Assembly (NCBI RefSeq): GCF_032163505.1 | Contig: NZ_CP134147.1 | Span: forward strand, 1,268,501-1,332,500 | From: Streptococcus parasanguinis | GTDB taxonomy: Bacteria > Bacillota > Bacilli > Lactobacillales > Streptococcaceae | DNA length: 64,000 nucleotides | Direction: 5' to 3' | Shown: positions 43,285-52,541 of the stretch, piece after piece | How positions within the stretch are numbered: the first letter of the stretch is position 1 | Layout of the letters: each line of letters begins with the position of its first letter | Position numbers and translations under genes: made by a program | The notes under the pieces: generated by a model | What the model was told of the DNA's origin: nothing | The model's database searches: none | Seen by the model: the letters and a program-made list of their open reading frames with translations, nothing else

Positions 43285-45506
43285 GAGGCCTGTTCTGTCA
43301 GATAGTCATAGATTTCGCGAACGGTTCCAAGGGCCATTAATTCCTGCTCTTTCACCGTTTGTTTGAGATTTTGGTAGATGGTGCTTTCTGCGATTTCCCG
43401 TTTTTCTGCTGCTTTATTGACCTTCATGATGCCATTTTCAATGGTCACAAAGCCCAATTCTTGGAAGATCTGGATCATTTTAACCAAGAGGATCTGCTCG
43501 ATCTTGAGATAGGTAGCTAGGTCTTTCAGTTTGTAGCGGACATCGAACTCTGGGTATTGGTAGATGGTTTTATAGAGCTTGGCATACTGGTCCCTGCTAC
43601 CGTAGCCTGTCAGATAGTAGGCTTTAGCAATTTCATTTTTGAAATACACAGCTTGGAAATCATGCTCTTGAAAGATGTGACGCAGTTGCTCTATATCCTC
43701 AGGGATATTTCCAACCACTACAGCAGTTGCTCCTGCTAGATCAGGCAGTTCTTTGGTAAAATCAAGTACAGGAACACCTGCGGGGAGGCTGGCATTTTTG
43801 GAGCGGATATTAAAGAGCTGGACGCCGTCCACACGCGCATCGACCAGCATGAGCTGAAGGGTTGTTTGGCCATTCCATTGGTTGACAGATAATTGAACGG
43901 CTAGCTCTAAGTCTTGCGCCTGGGCAAACTCTGTTTCTAAGCTTCCCAAGCCAAAGGCAACCACCTCAAAGGTCGCATCTTCTTGAGAAATTTTGAGTTT
44001 CAAGTGAGTATTGCCAGCTCCCATCGAGCGCGCCCCTTCTACCTTGAAATTACGGACCAAAAAGACAGGCTTTTTATTGTCCATGCCAAAAGGACTCAAG
44101 CGTTCAAAGCTTTTCAGAGTCTCAAGCGTTAGTTCAGTTAAATGCAGTTCCTCGTCGATGGCTAAGCTGGACTTGCTACTGAGATCAATCTCTTGCTCTC
44201 GAATATAATCCGTAAGGGCCTGAGACAAGGCAGGGAGTTGGTCCACCTCGAGCGTCATCCCTGCTGCACCGGCATGTCCTCCAAAGGCGACAAAGAGCGA
44301 CCGGTGAGGATCAAGAGCCTCAAAGATATTGACCGACTCAGGACTGCGAGTGCTCCCCTTAGCCCGTCCATCCTCGATGCTTAAAACAACGACCGGCTGA
44401 TGGAGCTCTTCTAATAGACGGCCGGCGACAATGCCTAGCACTCCCGGATTCCAACCTTCTTTGGCTAAGACCTGGGCGGACAAGCTCGGGTCAACCATGG
44501 TTTTAGCTTCGTCGTAGATTGCTTGGACGATCTCTTTGCGTTCTTCATTCTTCTGATGAATCATGAGGGCAATCTCATGCGCCTCTTCATCGTCAAAACC
44601 AGTCAGTAGCTCGATGGCTGGATTAGGGTCATCCAGACGCCCAAGGGCATTGAGACGAGGAGCAATCTGAAAGCCAACCGTTTCTTCATTGACATCCTCA
44701 GGACGAATCCCAGCGATCTCCAAGAGCTCCTGCAAGCCCATCCGCTGGGTATGTTGGAGAACACCCAGGCCATATTTGACTAGGATCCGATTCTCATCTG
44801 TCAGACTCACCATGTCAGCAATGGTCCCAATCGCGACCAAATCTAAGAGATCAACCAGTACTTCCTCTAGGAGGGCACAAGCCAACTTAAAGGCTACACC
44901 ACAGCCTGCTAAATAATGGAAGGGATAAGCCGCATCTGGATGTTCTGGATGAATGATCGCATAAGCATCTGGCAAAACCTCTGGCATGGAGTGGTGGTCC
45001 GTCACAATGACATCCACTCCCATTGCCTGGGCCATGGCTATGGCTTGATTGCCCGCCACGCCATTGTCCACCGTGACAATCAAAGAAATACCTTGCTGCT
45101 CGATAAAGTACTTGTAAACACTCTCATTGGGACCATAGCCATCTGTGAAGCGGTTGGGAAGGTAAACTTGCACCTCTGCTCCCATCTGCTCCAAGGTTTC
45201 TTTCATAATGGAGGCCGAAGTCATCCCGTCCGCGTCATAGTCCCCATAGATCAGGATCTGCTCGTAATCTTCGATAGCCTGTCTGATACGCTCCACTGCC
45301 TTGTCCATATCATGGAGCAAATAAGGGTCGTGTAGCTTCTCCAGCTTGGGTTCTAAAAAGTCTTCTAAATCCTCTTTGGTCTGAATGCCACGCTCATACA
45401 GCAAGGTTGCTACGGACGCTTCCAGGCCTGCTTTTTTGGCAAGGGCTAAAAAGGCCTCATCTGCACTTGGCGAAGCTAACTGCCAATCGTATTTTGAAGT
45501 GATCAT
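43281..45506 (-). CDS. recJ: single-stranded-DNA-specific exonuclease RecJ
   Basis: 741-residue 5'-3' exonuclease of DNA repair. DHH family motifs: IYGDYDADGMTS (motif I), NGVAGN region, VIVTDHHSMPE (DHH), GCGVAFKL and the DHHA1 GGHAGAAGMTL. A C-terminal extension of about 180 residues is typical for Firmicutes RecJ. The stop overlaps the next gene by four bases. The start is the ATG at 45504-45506; a long AT-rich divergent region lies upstream. Confidence 0.96.
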   Translation of the reverse strand: MITSKYDWQLASPSADEAFLALAKKAGLEASVATLLYERGIQTKEDLEDFLEPKLEKLHDPYLLHDMDKAVERIRQAIEDYEQILIYGDYDADGMTSASIMKETLEQMGAEVQVYLPNRFTDGYGPNESVYKYFIEQQGISLIVTVDNGVAGNQAIAMAQAMGVDVIVTDHHSMPEVLPDAYAIIHPEHPDAAYPFHYLAGCGVAFKLACALLEEVLVDLLDLVAIGTIADMVSLTDENRILVKYGLGVLQHTQRMGLQELLEIAGIRPEDVNEETVGFQIAPRLNALGRLDDPNPAIELLTGFDDEEAHEIALMIHQKNEERKEIVQAIYDEAKTMVDPSLSAQVLAKEGWNPGVLGIVAGRLLEELHQPVVVLSIEDGRAKGSTRSPESVNIFEALDPHRSLFVAFGGHAGAAGMTLEVDQLPALSQALTDYIREQEIDLSSKSSLAIDEELHLTELTLETLKSFERLSPFGMDNKKPVFLVRNFKVEGARSMGAGNTHLKLKISQEDATFEVVAFGLGSLETEFAQAQDLELAVQLSVNQWNGQTTLQLMLVDARVDGVQLFNIRSKNASLPAGVPVLDFTKELPDLAGATAVVVGNIPEDIEQLRHIFQEHDFQAVYFKNEIAKAYYLTGYGSRDQYAKLYKTIYQYPEFDVRYKLKDLATYLKIEQILLVKMIQIFQELGFVTIENGIMKVNKAAEKREIAESTIYQNLKQTVKEQELMALGTVREIYDYLTEQAS

Positions 45507-45985
45507 CTAGCTTTTGGTCTCCTCTTTTTCTTATCTGAATATTATAACATGAAAGGCTAAAATGGCGGGAAATAAAAGGTCGACTTATACAAAAACCAAA
45601 ATCAACATTTTTCGTTATTTTTGTTGCATTTAACTTGACTTATCATACTAAAAGAATATAATAATGATGATAATAATCTTTTAAATATGCAATGGGATGA
45701 TTATTCTGTTAAAATTTGCAACGTTTATTATCACTTTAACATTATGACGCTTGTCATTTCCCTTGTTTTTCTATCTAAACAAACGTAGTTAGAGGGTTTG
45801 AGCTGATTTTGTCGGTGGGTTTGTTTTCTTTTAATGCATAAAGAGGAGCATATAATTCATCGATCTATCCTAAACTGAGGCAGCTGGTTTCATGGAGTAG
45901 AAATTAGAAGCCTTTCTATTTTGGGATATATCACTATGTAGAAAAGCCTCGGAAAGGGCAGGCAGAAGAAAGGAAATGAGGCCAA
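45507..45985 (+). promoter_or_regulatory. promoter and about 320-base leader of the LPXTG adhesin gene
   Basis: TTGACT (45635-45640), 16-base spacer and TATAAT (45657-45662) give a start near 45669, leaving a leader of about 317 bases. It holds an imperfect hairpin (GCCTTTCTA/TAGAAAAGC, about 45910-45950) and, just before the gene, a short open frame ATG 45976 (MRPIEISL, then stop) that overlaps the TTG start codon. DNA from 45663 to 45760 is very AT-rich. No known riboswitch was recognised. Confidence 0.55.
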
Positions 45986-48262
45986 TTGAAATCTCTTTAT
46001 AAAAAGATAGTTGCATTTGTAGCTATCATCGGCGTGGTAGCCTTGGGCTTGTCTGTGATCAAACCCGTAAGCGCGGCCACTGTTTCACCAACCGTCACCA
46101 ACTTAAAGGCCCAAGCAAGTGGACAAAAAGTTATCTTTTCATTTGACTGGGATTTAACTGGTAAATCAGTTAAAGACGGTGATACATTTACCATTGATGC
46201 TCCAGAGGGTGTCAATATCACTGAAATCGCAACACAATCACTCCAAGCTAATGGAGCTGAAGTCGCAACCATTTCGATGACAAACAAAAAGATTACTTTT
46301 ACCTTTAAAAAAGCAATCGAGTCAATGAACGAAAATGTCAAAGGTGGATTCTCATACAAAGCAGAATGGGATAGCACTCCAGGAAATCCTGGAAACAAGA
46401 CCGCCACTTCTAAAGTCGGTTCAGAATCTGTCATCATTACACGTCCTGACGGTCCTGGCGTATTTGAATCAGTCTTAAATAAATACAACCTTACAGGTGA
46501 CTATGTAGCTAAGCAATTCAAATTAGACGCATCTGAAAACTATGCATGGATGAATGTTGGTGATGACTACTATCTGACAAAATGGTTCATCCGTATCAAC
46601 GGGGATGGTAAGAAACAAGCCATCACAAACCCTGTTGTATCGGATAAAATCCAAGCTCCAGCTGTAGATTACTCAAAAATCACTTTTGCTCCTGCTGCAA
46701 ACCACGCTGCAAATGAATTCTTTGTGGGAACTTACTTGAAACCATCCTTTACATTAAGAAAAGGTGGACAAGTGGTGGCTTCTGGTTGGGACTTCTGGAA
46801 ACATGTGAAATTCGATGCGGACGGCAATGGATTTACCGTGAATTTATCAGATGTCAGTGATGTCTTTAAAACAGCATCTAGCGATGAATTGATCGTTGAA
46901 TACCAAACATTAATTCCTAAGACAACCATTCGCGTTGACAACAATGCTACATTGACAGCTGATGAAATTACAACACCTCAAACTGACCCAGCATTCTGGA
47001 ACAACACTGAATTGAAATTCTGGGTGAGCGGTGATAAAACTGTCACTGTTCAAAAAGAATGGGTTGGAGACGAAGAAGCTGACCGTAAAGATATCACGGT
47101 TCAATTGTATGCGGACGGGAAAGCCTTGGATGGGTTAACACAAACCCTTACAAAAGCTTCTGGCTGGAAAGCAGCATTTACGAATTTGCCAGGTATCAAA
47201 GACGGTAAGAAGATTGAGTACTCAGTAGTGGAAACTAACACTCCAGAAGGTTACACTTCTAAAGTTGAGAAAATTGATGATGACAACGTGATTAAAGTGG
47301 TCAACACTTCAAATAAACCAACTACAACAACCACTACGACTACTACAACCACGACTCAAGAGCCTACTACTACAACTACTACTACTCAAGAGCCTACTAC
47401 CACAACTACTACGACTCAAGAGCCTACTACCACAACAACTACGACTCAAGAGCCTACAACTACAACAACTACGACTCAAGAGCCTACAACTACAACAACT
47501 ACGACTCAAGAGCCTACAACTACAACAACTACGACTCAAGAGCCTACAACCACAACCACTACGACTCAAGAGCCTTCAACCACAACCACTACGACTCAAG
47601 AGCCTTCAACCACAACCACTACGACTCAAGAGCCTACAACCACAACCACTACGACTCAAGAGCCTTCAACCACAACCACTACGACTCAAGAGCCTTCAAC
47701 CACAACCACTACGACTCAAGAGCCTACAACCACAACCACTACGACTCAAGAGCCTACTACTACAACTACTACGACTCAAGAGCCTTCAACCACAACTACT
47801 ACGACTCAAGAGCCTACAACTACGGTAACAACTACTGATGAACCTAAGACGACTTCAACTACAACTGATGAGCCTAAGACCACAGTAACGACTACCGATG
47901 AACCTTCGACTACTTCAACTACTTCTGAAGAGCCTAAGACTACTGTACCTACTACACCTGAGACTCCTGATACAACACCAGAAGAACCAGGAAACCACAA
48001 TAGTAGTGAGGAAGGCACAACGTCAACAACAACAACTACTACTGCAGAGCCTAAGACTACACCCGAAAAACCAAATAAACCTGATCATTCTGGTACCACA
48101 ACGACACCAAGTGCGCCAGGTTCAAATGGTGGAAACAATGGGGGAGGTCGCAAAACGCTTCTTCCAAATACAGGTGAAGTTGTTGCATCTGGACTTGTCT
48201 TCTCAGGAATTCTTGTCTTAGCAGGTGCTGTTGGAATCAAACGGAAATTGACTGATAACTAA
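45986..48262 (+). CDS. LPXTG surface adhesin with long Thr-rich repeat
   Basis: 758 residues. Signal peptide 1-30 (ends KPVSA), then an N-terminal region of about 310 residues that looks like the two-domain ligand-binding head of Cna-type adhesins (GDTFTIDAPEGVNI; YQTLIPKTT), a Cna-B-like domain (about 351-435, VTVQKEWVGDEEADRKDITVQL), a Thr-rich stalk (about 445-655) with sixteen QEP units, four diverged units, a Pro/Asn-rich part, and LPNTGE near 726 with a hydrophobic segment and basic tail for sortase. The stalk is likely O-glycosylated. The start is TTG at 45986 after GAGG; no ATG is in frame nearby. Monocistronic, with its own promoter and terminator. Ligand unknown. Confidence 0.9.
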   Translation: MKSLYKKIVAFVAIIGVVALGLSVIKPVSAATVSPTVTNLKAQASGQKVIFSFDWDLTGKSVKDGDTFTIDAPEGVNITEIATQSLQANGAEVATISMTNKKITFTFKKAIESMNENVKGGFSYKAEWDSTPGNPGNKTATSKVGSESVIITRPDGPGVFESVLNKYNLTGDYVAKQFKLDASENYAWMNVGDDYYLTKWFIRINGDGKKQAITNPVVSDKIQAPAVDYSKITFAPAANHAANEFFVGTYLKPSFTLRKGGQVVASGWDFWKHVKFDADGNGFTVNLSDVSDVFKTASSDELIVEYQTLIPKTTIRVDNNATLTADEITTPQTDPAFWNNTELKFWVSGDKTVTVQKEWVGDEEADRKDITVQLYADGKALDGLTQTLTKASGWKAAFTNLPGIKDGKKIEYSVVETNTPEGYTSKVEKIDDDNVIKVVNTSNKPTTTTTTTTTTTTQEPTTTTTTTQEPTTTTTTTQEPTTTTTTTQEPTTTTTTTQEPTTTTTTTQEPTTTTTTTQEPTTTTTTTQEPSTTTTTTQEPSTTTTTTQEPTTTTTTTQEPSTTTTTTQEPSTTTTTTQEPTTTTTTTQEPTTTTTTTQEPSTTTTTTQEPTTTVTTTDEPKTTSTTTDEPKTTVTTTDEPSTTSTTSEEPKTTVPTTPETPDTTPEEPGNHNSSEEGTTSTTTTTTAEPKTTPEKPNKPDHSGTTTTPSAPGSNGGNNGGGRKTLLPNTGEVVASGLVFSGILVLAGAVGIKRKLTDN
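47318..47820 (+). repeat. 30-bp tandem repeat coding for TTTTTTTQEP
   Basis: ACTCAAGAGCC recurs every 30 bases, sixteen times, from 47354 to about 47814. Between them are ACN/ACT codons for Thr, with TCA (Ser) in some units. Units of ten codons keep the frame on gain or loss, so stalk length can vary by slippage. Four diverged units with DEP/EEP follow to about 47940. Confidence 0.95.
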
Positions 48263-48345
48263 TCGTATCATTAGGAACAGTCCTTACTTCTATCAACCCC
48301 CTAACGAAGAAACTTCTACTCTCATTCGTAGAAGTTGAAACAAAT

Positions 48346-48374
48346 AAGAGAGAACCGAAAGGTTCTCTTTTTTA
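48346..48374 (+). terminator. Terminator of the adhesin gene
   Basis: AGAGAACC/GGTTCTCT stem with GAAA loop and T6. Confidence 0.88.
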
Positions 48375-48397
48375 TCCCGTTTTTCTTTAATAGATAA

Positions 48398-48440
48398 CAA
48401 AAACAGCTCAGGGACCTTCATCCTGAGCTGTCGTTTTTTC
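48398..48440. terminator. Bidirectional terminator
   Basis: ACAGCTCAGG/CCTGAGCTGT stem with CGTTTTTT to the right and, on the minus strand, TTTTTGTT. It serves the converging lipoprotein gene at 48454. Confidence 0.82.
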
Positions 48441-48453
48441 TATTTTACCTTTT

Positions 48454-49218
48454 TTACTGATCCAATTTCACAACCTGTCCATCCTTAACGTTGAATTTAT
48501 AAGTGATGGATTCATGATCTTTATTCTTGAAATCCAGGTAATAGAAATCATAATCACCATCTGGAAGATCACTGGCATCCAACTTTTTAGCAGCAGCTTT
48601 TAAATCCTTTTCCTGGATGGCTTGGTCATCTTCTACTGAGATCATCATACGAACCATCCCCTTTTGAATAAGGGTGGCGTACGGAATCTGGTAATAACCC
48701 GCGAAATCATTCTTTCCTTCTTGCCTATTTTGAGCCGCCAGTTCTTCCAACTCTTCTGCAGACTCCTTTTGATAAGAAGAATCAACATTGGAGATAAAAT
48801 GAAAATAAGAGAGAGTCAGGCCTAAATCCTGCTTTTTAAGCTTATCCAGTAGTTGGGCCTCTTTTTTCTGTACTATCTTCTGCTCTGTAAAAACTTCTTT
48901 ATAACTTGGAGTGGTTTGTCCATAGGGATCAGACCAGTCATTTTGTAAGAAAGCATGCACCTCAAGAGGTACGGTTTGACCGTCATAGGTTTTCTCCGAA
49001 TAAGTAAAATCGACATTATAACCTGGAATTTCTAAAGCCTGCCAGGAAAGACGATTAATTTTAACATTTCCATGAAGACCAACCTTAGCAAGCTCACTGC
49101 TGACAACTTCCTTCGCTTTTTTATAATCACTCGGTTTCATGATCTTACAACTGGAAAGAAACAGGCAACAAAGAATAAGTGGAATTCCTGCGAATAGTTT
49201 GAAATAGTTTGGCTTCAT
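48454..49218 (-). CDS. lipoprotein of unknown function
   Basis: 254 residues. Signal peptide with lipobox LSSC (Cys about 24), so it is lipid-anchored outside. The rest is soluble: alternating charged helices (EVVSSELAKVGL, KEAQLLDKLKK, ESAEELEELAAQNRQEG) and a C-terminal DGDYDFYYLDFKNKD segment. I recognise no family. AAGGAGG precedes the ATG. It follows the gene at 49253 by 34 bases on the same strand and is probably its operon partner, in a cluster of three surface proteins. Confidence 0.75.
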   Translation of the reverse strand: MKPNYFKLFAGIPLILCCLFLSSCKIMKPSDYKKAKEVVSSELAKVGLHGNVKINRLSWQALEIPGYNVDFTYSEKTYDGQTVPLEVHAFLQNDWSDPYGQTTPSYKEVFTEQKIVQKKEAQLLDKLKKQDLGLTLSYFHFISNVDSSYQKESAEELEELAAQNRQEGKNDFAGYYQIPYATLIQKGMVRMMISVEDDQAIQEKDLKAAAKKLDASDLPDGDYDFYYLDFKNKDHESITYKFNVKDGQVVKLDQ

Positions 49219-49252
49219 AGCCTGACCTCCTTGTTAAATCCGACCTAATCGA

Positions 49253-50671
49253 TTAATTTTTTACATCATATGGGAACATTTTTTTAATATCTTCTTTCAT
49301 CTTTTTATTAGGAATTTTCTCTAAATCCATATATTTGAAGAATTCTTCATCATTTTGAACGATATGAACCTTCCCATCTTTAGTATACTCATCTGGTATG
49401 GTCAGATTACCGAAGGACTGACCAAAATCTCTAGAGACCACGTAGTTCTGTACTTCATATAAGCGTCTCAGCAATGAGAACTCTGTAGTATCCTTACTTT
49501 GATTTAATTCCTTTTTAAAATATTGGAAAAATTCTTTTTTGTTATTCGCAAGATGTTCTTGCCCATCTTTTGAAAGCTCTGCTGGTATCTTATGATACTG
49601 TAGGACATCATACCATCCACCTGAACGCTGCTCTGGAACTTTATAAAGCAGTTCCAAAAATGAAATATCAAAGTTGAGATCTTCTGGTCCGAGAAAGTAT
49701 AGATAGGCATTCTCCCCTTTTGTCGATTCTTCACCCCATTTTACAGTAGTTGGATTATTCCCTTTGCTTAAAATAGAATATACTTTCGGATAGAGTGTTT
49801 TCAATGGGATGTCCTTAGTATAATCACTACGATCTGTAAATAACAAACGTGAATGTTGGAGCTGCAATTGTCCTCCTTCAAAATTGTATTCAAATGGATG
49901 TAAGTCTTTGTCGCTTTCTCGATTTTCTTTTTGAACTTGTTCATAACCTTTGCCTGATGAGGTTTTCCAAGCGAACTTTCCATCCTTAACATTCATTAAC
50001 CCTATACGAGATTGATACTCTGTTTGTACATAGATATTTCCAGGTTCTACAATATATTTGTCTTTCTTATCGACAAGAATATCAATCGGAATGTATGTTT
50101 CTCCATCATCTGTATCCAACAACATAGAAGAAACTTTAACAGATAAGGGGATATAATTCTTATCCATATCTCGTACTATCTTAAAAACATCATATGTTTT
50201 CTTCACTAAGCGCTTGTCCTTGGTATCATAGACATCAATGAGCCAGTACTCTCCCTTTTGTGCTTTATTTGTAGTTAGGTAAGGAACTTGATTACCACGA
50301 ATATAATATTGAAAATAGAGACGTGGGTCAGATTTTAATTTGTAACTTTCTTGTGCAATGTACCGTTCACTATTTCCACCATTTATAAACCATTCTACTT
50401 TAACTTTTGAATTATACGAATATGCTTCCAGCGCCTCATCCACTTCCTCTTTATTATCCCATTGAATGGCTACTGCTTTCCCACCTGCAATAAATTGGGA
50501 GTCAACTATGTTTGGACGAGGTTTCCAAGTTACAAATTGTGATATATCACGCTTATGAATTTCATACCGGATGAACCAGCCTCCTGCCAAGGTAACGAGT
50601 AATACAAATATCCAAAACTTGATTGATTTAAAAACCTTCTTCATTCTCTCATTTCTACTTTCTGTCCGCAT
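49253..50671 (-). CDS. membrane-anchored protein of unknown function
   Basis: 472 residues. One membrane segment near the N-terminus (about 18-36, FWIFVLLVTLAGGWF), the rest outside, rich in Tyr and Lys with no lipobox. I see no catalytic motif. Internal similarity exists: KIPAELSKDGQEHLANNKKEFFQYF and TIPDEYTKDGKVHIVQNDEEFFKYM are two copies of one motif (near 375 and 440). The start MRTESRNERMKK has AAGG seven bases upstream; the inner ATG at 50642-50644 is possible but its ribosome site is weaker. Between two lipoprotein genes on the same strand. Confidence 0.75.
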   Translation of the reverse strand: MRTESRNERMKKVFKSIKFWIFVLLVTLAGGWFIRYEIHKRDISQFVTWKPRPNIVDSQFIAGGKAVAIQWDNKEEVDEALEAYSYNSKVKVEWFINGGNSERYIAQESYKLKSDPRLYFQYYIRGNQVPYLTTNKAQKGEYWLIDVYDTKDKRLVKKTYDVFKIVRDMDKNYIPLSVKVSSMLLDTDDGETYIPIDILVDKKDKYIVEPGNIYVQTEYQSRIGLMNVKDGKFAWKTSSGKGYEQVQKENRESDKDLHPFEYNFEGGQLQLQHSRLLFTDRSDYTKDIPLKTLYPKVYSILSKGNNPTTVKWGEESTKGENAYLYFLGPEDLNFDISFLELLYKVPEQRSGGWYDVLQYHKIPAELSKDGQEHLANNKKEFFQYFKKELNQSKDTTEFSLLRRLYEVQNYVVSRDFGQSFGNLTIPDEYTKDGKVHIVQNDEEFFKYMDLEKIPNKKMKEDIKKMFPYDVKN

Positions 50672-50832
50672 TTTATTACCTTATTTGTTTGTCAGTTTTC
50701 TTTAAAGGTTTTCCGATTTTTCCAACCACATATGAATAAATTTTTTAATAATTCATTGATAACTGAAGCTTCTGATAATTTCTTAAACTAACTAACTTTT
50801 ACAATAAGCTGACTAAAGGTTAGGATTCTTCT

Positions 50833-52299
50833 TTATTTTTGAAAGACCCATTTTGTATCACCATAAACAACCGTAAATGGTCCATCCCCATCTGTTAAAT
50901 AGTTAATTTTATATATACCAGATTCTCCTGCTTCAAGGACTGTTGGCTGTTTATAATTTAAAGTGTTATTCAACATATAAGCAGATTTCCCCTGGCCATC
51001 ATATAGGTCTACATTTGTATAATCTGGAGTATTTGCAACGGTTAGATGAGTTGGATTTGAAATGGTAAACTGAACAATGATTTTGTGTTGATTTTTATTT
51101 TTATCAACAAATTCTTGATCGTCTTGGATATCTAGGTTCGGTTCTTCACGTACACTATCCAACGTTACGACTATTCCATTTCCGAAAACGACTGGCTCTC
51201 CAATTGCATATTTTTTGACTGGATTTTGTGGGTTAAAATCTTTTAGCTTTTCACTTACCTTTCCTTCATCAGTGACCCTATCAGTAATGATGGGCCAAAA
51301 GATACTATTATCATTTCCACCTCCAGATTGATTAGCTTTCTGCATTTGTTGAGGAATTTGTAACAAGAGTGCCAAATTTTTAGTATCAATTTGGACTTGA
51401 CCTTGGTTGGTCACCTCCATTTCGATCGTCATTTCCGTACTACCAATCATATCACCTGTTGAAAAACTCGCATTAAAATTTTCCTTAACTAAATGTTGTA
51501 AGATGGTAGAAAGCATTATATAAGAAAGATGGTCTCCTCGGTTGTCTTTTTCAGCATAGTTTTCGTGTAGTTCATCTAACCAAGCATACATGGTCTCATT
51601 TGGATTCTTGGGATCAGCACTCAATCTGTACCCTTTTCCTCTTGGTAATTGCCTTGGGCTATAGGCTGGTGTTTGAATTTTTAGGACTACCTTATTCCCC
51701 TTAACTGCATATCCCTTTAATTCGTAACTCCTTTCAGTGGGTAGAGCATTGGTCATTAATTTTAAATACATGGGACCATAGATTTTGAGCGGATATTTTT
51801 CTCCTAGATACTCAAAATAAGTATTTGAATCAAAGGTCCTATTACTTTCTTCTATTTTAGGAACAATATAGTCCTTCCAGATCCGGTTATACATTTCTTC
51901 CTGACTCATTACTCCACTAGCCTTGACTACTGTGTCCATTTCATCTTGGTCAATGTAAATTGCTTCAACTACTTGCAAAGCTTTTTGAACTTTTCCCTCT
52001 TCATCGAGAGGAGCTTCATTTTGTTGCAGACTATATTTAGAAATCCCGTCACTCGGAGCTGATCTCATATATGAAGGATCATGATCAAATGTTCTGTATT
52101 TATTACCACTCTTAGCATTCCAATCAAATGATGCAGCTGGTCCTGTCTTATCAAAATGAATGTTTTTTCGATCGATTTTCTTCTGTACTTCTTTATTCGA
52201 AGAACCTTGTTTTTCTACAGTTCCTTGTTTGCAGGCACTCAAACATACTGGTATAAGTACCGAACATAAGACAAGGCCCCATTTTATTTTCTTCTTCAT
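50833..52299 (-). CDS. large lipoprotein of unknown function with a C-terminal DUF5105/telokin-like domain
   Basis: 488 residues. The ATG at 52297-52299 (MKKKIKWGLVL) has GGAGGAG five bases upstream; the longer frame from 52326 has no such site. Signal peptide with lipobox LSAC (Cys about 23). Residues 60-330 are a helical region of unknown fold; about 360-488 resemble extracellular Ig-like DUF4352/DUF5105 domains (GNGIVVTLDSV, HKIIVQFTISNPTH, VLEAGESGIYKINYL). It is probably first gene of a three-gene surface cluster. Function unknown. Confidence 0.78.
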   Translation of the reverse strand: MKKKIKWGLVLCSVLIPVCLSACKQGTVEKQGSSNKEVQKKIDRKNIHFDKTGPAASFDWNAKSGNKYRTFDHDPSYMRSAPSDGISKYSLQQNEAPLDEEGKVQKALQVVEAIYIDQDEMDTVVKASGVMSQEEMYNRIWKDYIVPKIEESNRTFDSNTYFEYLGEKYPLKIYGPMYLKLMTNALPTERSYELKGYAVKGNKVVLKIQTPAYSPRQLPRGKGYRLSADPKNPNETMYAWLDELHENYAEKDNRGDHLSYIMLSTILQHLVKENFNASFSTGDMIGSTEMTIEMEVTNQGQVQIDTKNLALLLQIPQQMQKANQSGGGNDNSIFWPIITDRVTDEGKVSEKLKDFNPQNPVKKYAIGEPVVFGNGIVVTLDSVREEPNLDIQDDQEFVDKNKNQHKIIVQFTISNPTHLTVANTPDYTNVDLYDGQGKSAYMLNNTLNYKQPTVLEAGESGIYKINYLTDGDGPFTVVYGDTKWVFQK

Positions 52300-52365
52300 T
52301 CCATCTCCTCCTGATCTCTTCCTCATTTTACCATCAAACTCCCCTTTTGTCAGTCAAATAGATAA

Positions 52366-52540
52366 GAGGCTGGGACAAAAGTCCTAGCCTCTCAATTATT
52401 TTTGGATTGTCAAGCAAGACGCAGTGGTTGAGTGGGCTCTACTACGCTGATTTCATCAGCTTTTACAGCCCTACTCAACTGTGCGGAGGTGGGACGACGA
52501 AATCGAATTCTAACGAATTACCGATTTCTGTCCCACTCTC
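52366..52540 (-). repeat. repeat family A, copy A5 (inverted, full length)
   Basis: Nearly identical to A4, also on the minus strand, with all three hairpins. It ends the miaA...GNAT operon (last stop 52542) and lies upstream of the large lipoprotein gene. Confidence 0.9.
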
Positions 52541-52541
52541 T

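Noticed and set aside
47309..47569. Antisense frame rich in Cys, Ser, Arg and Leu repeats
   Set aside because: It is the complement of the Thr-Gln-Glu-Pro repeat; the odd composition follows from the repeat and there is no ribosome site.
47354..47820. 30-bp regularly spaced repeat as a possible CRISPR array
   Set aside because: Repeats are tandem without unique spacers, they continue an open frame of an LPXTG protein, and no cas gene is near.
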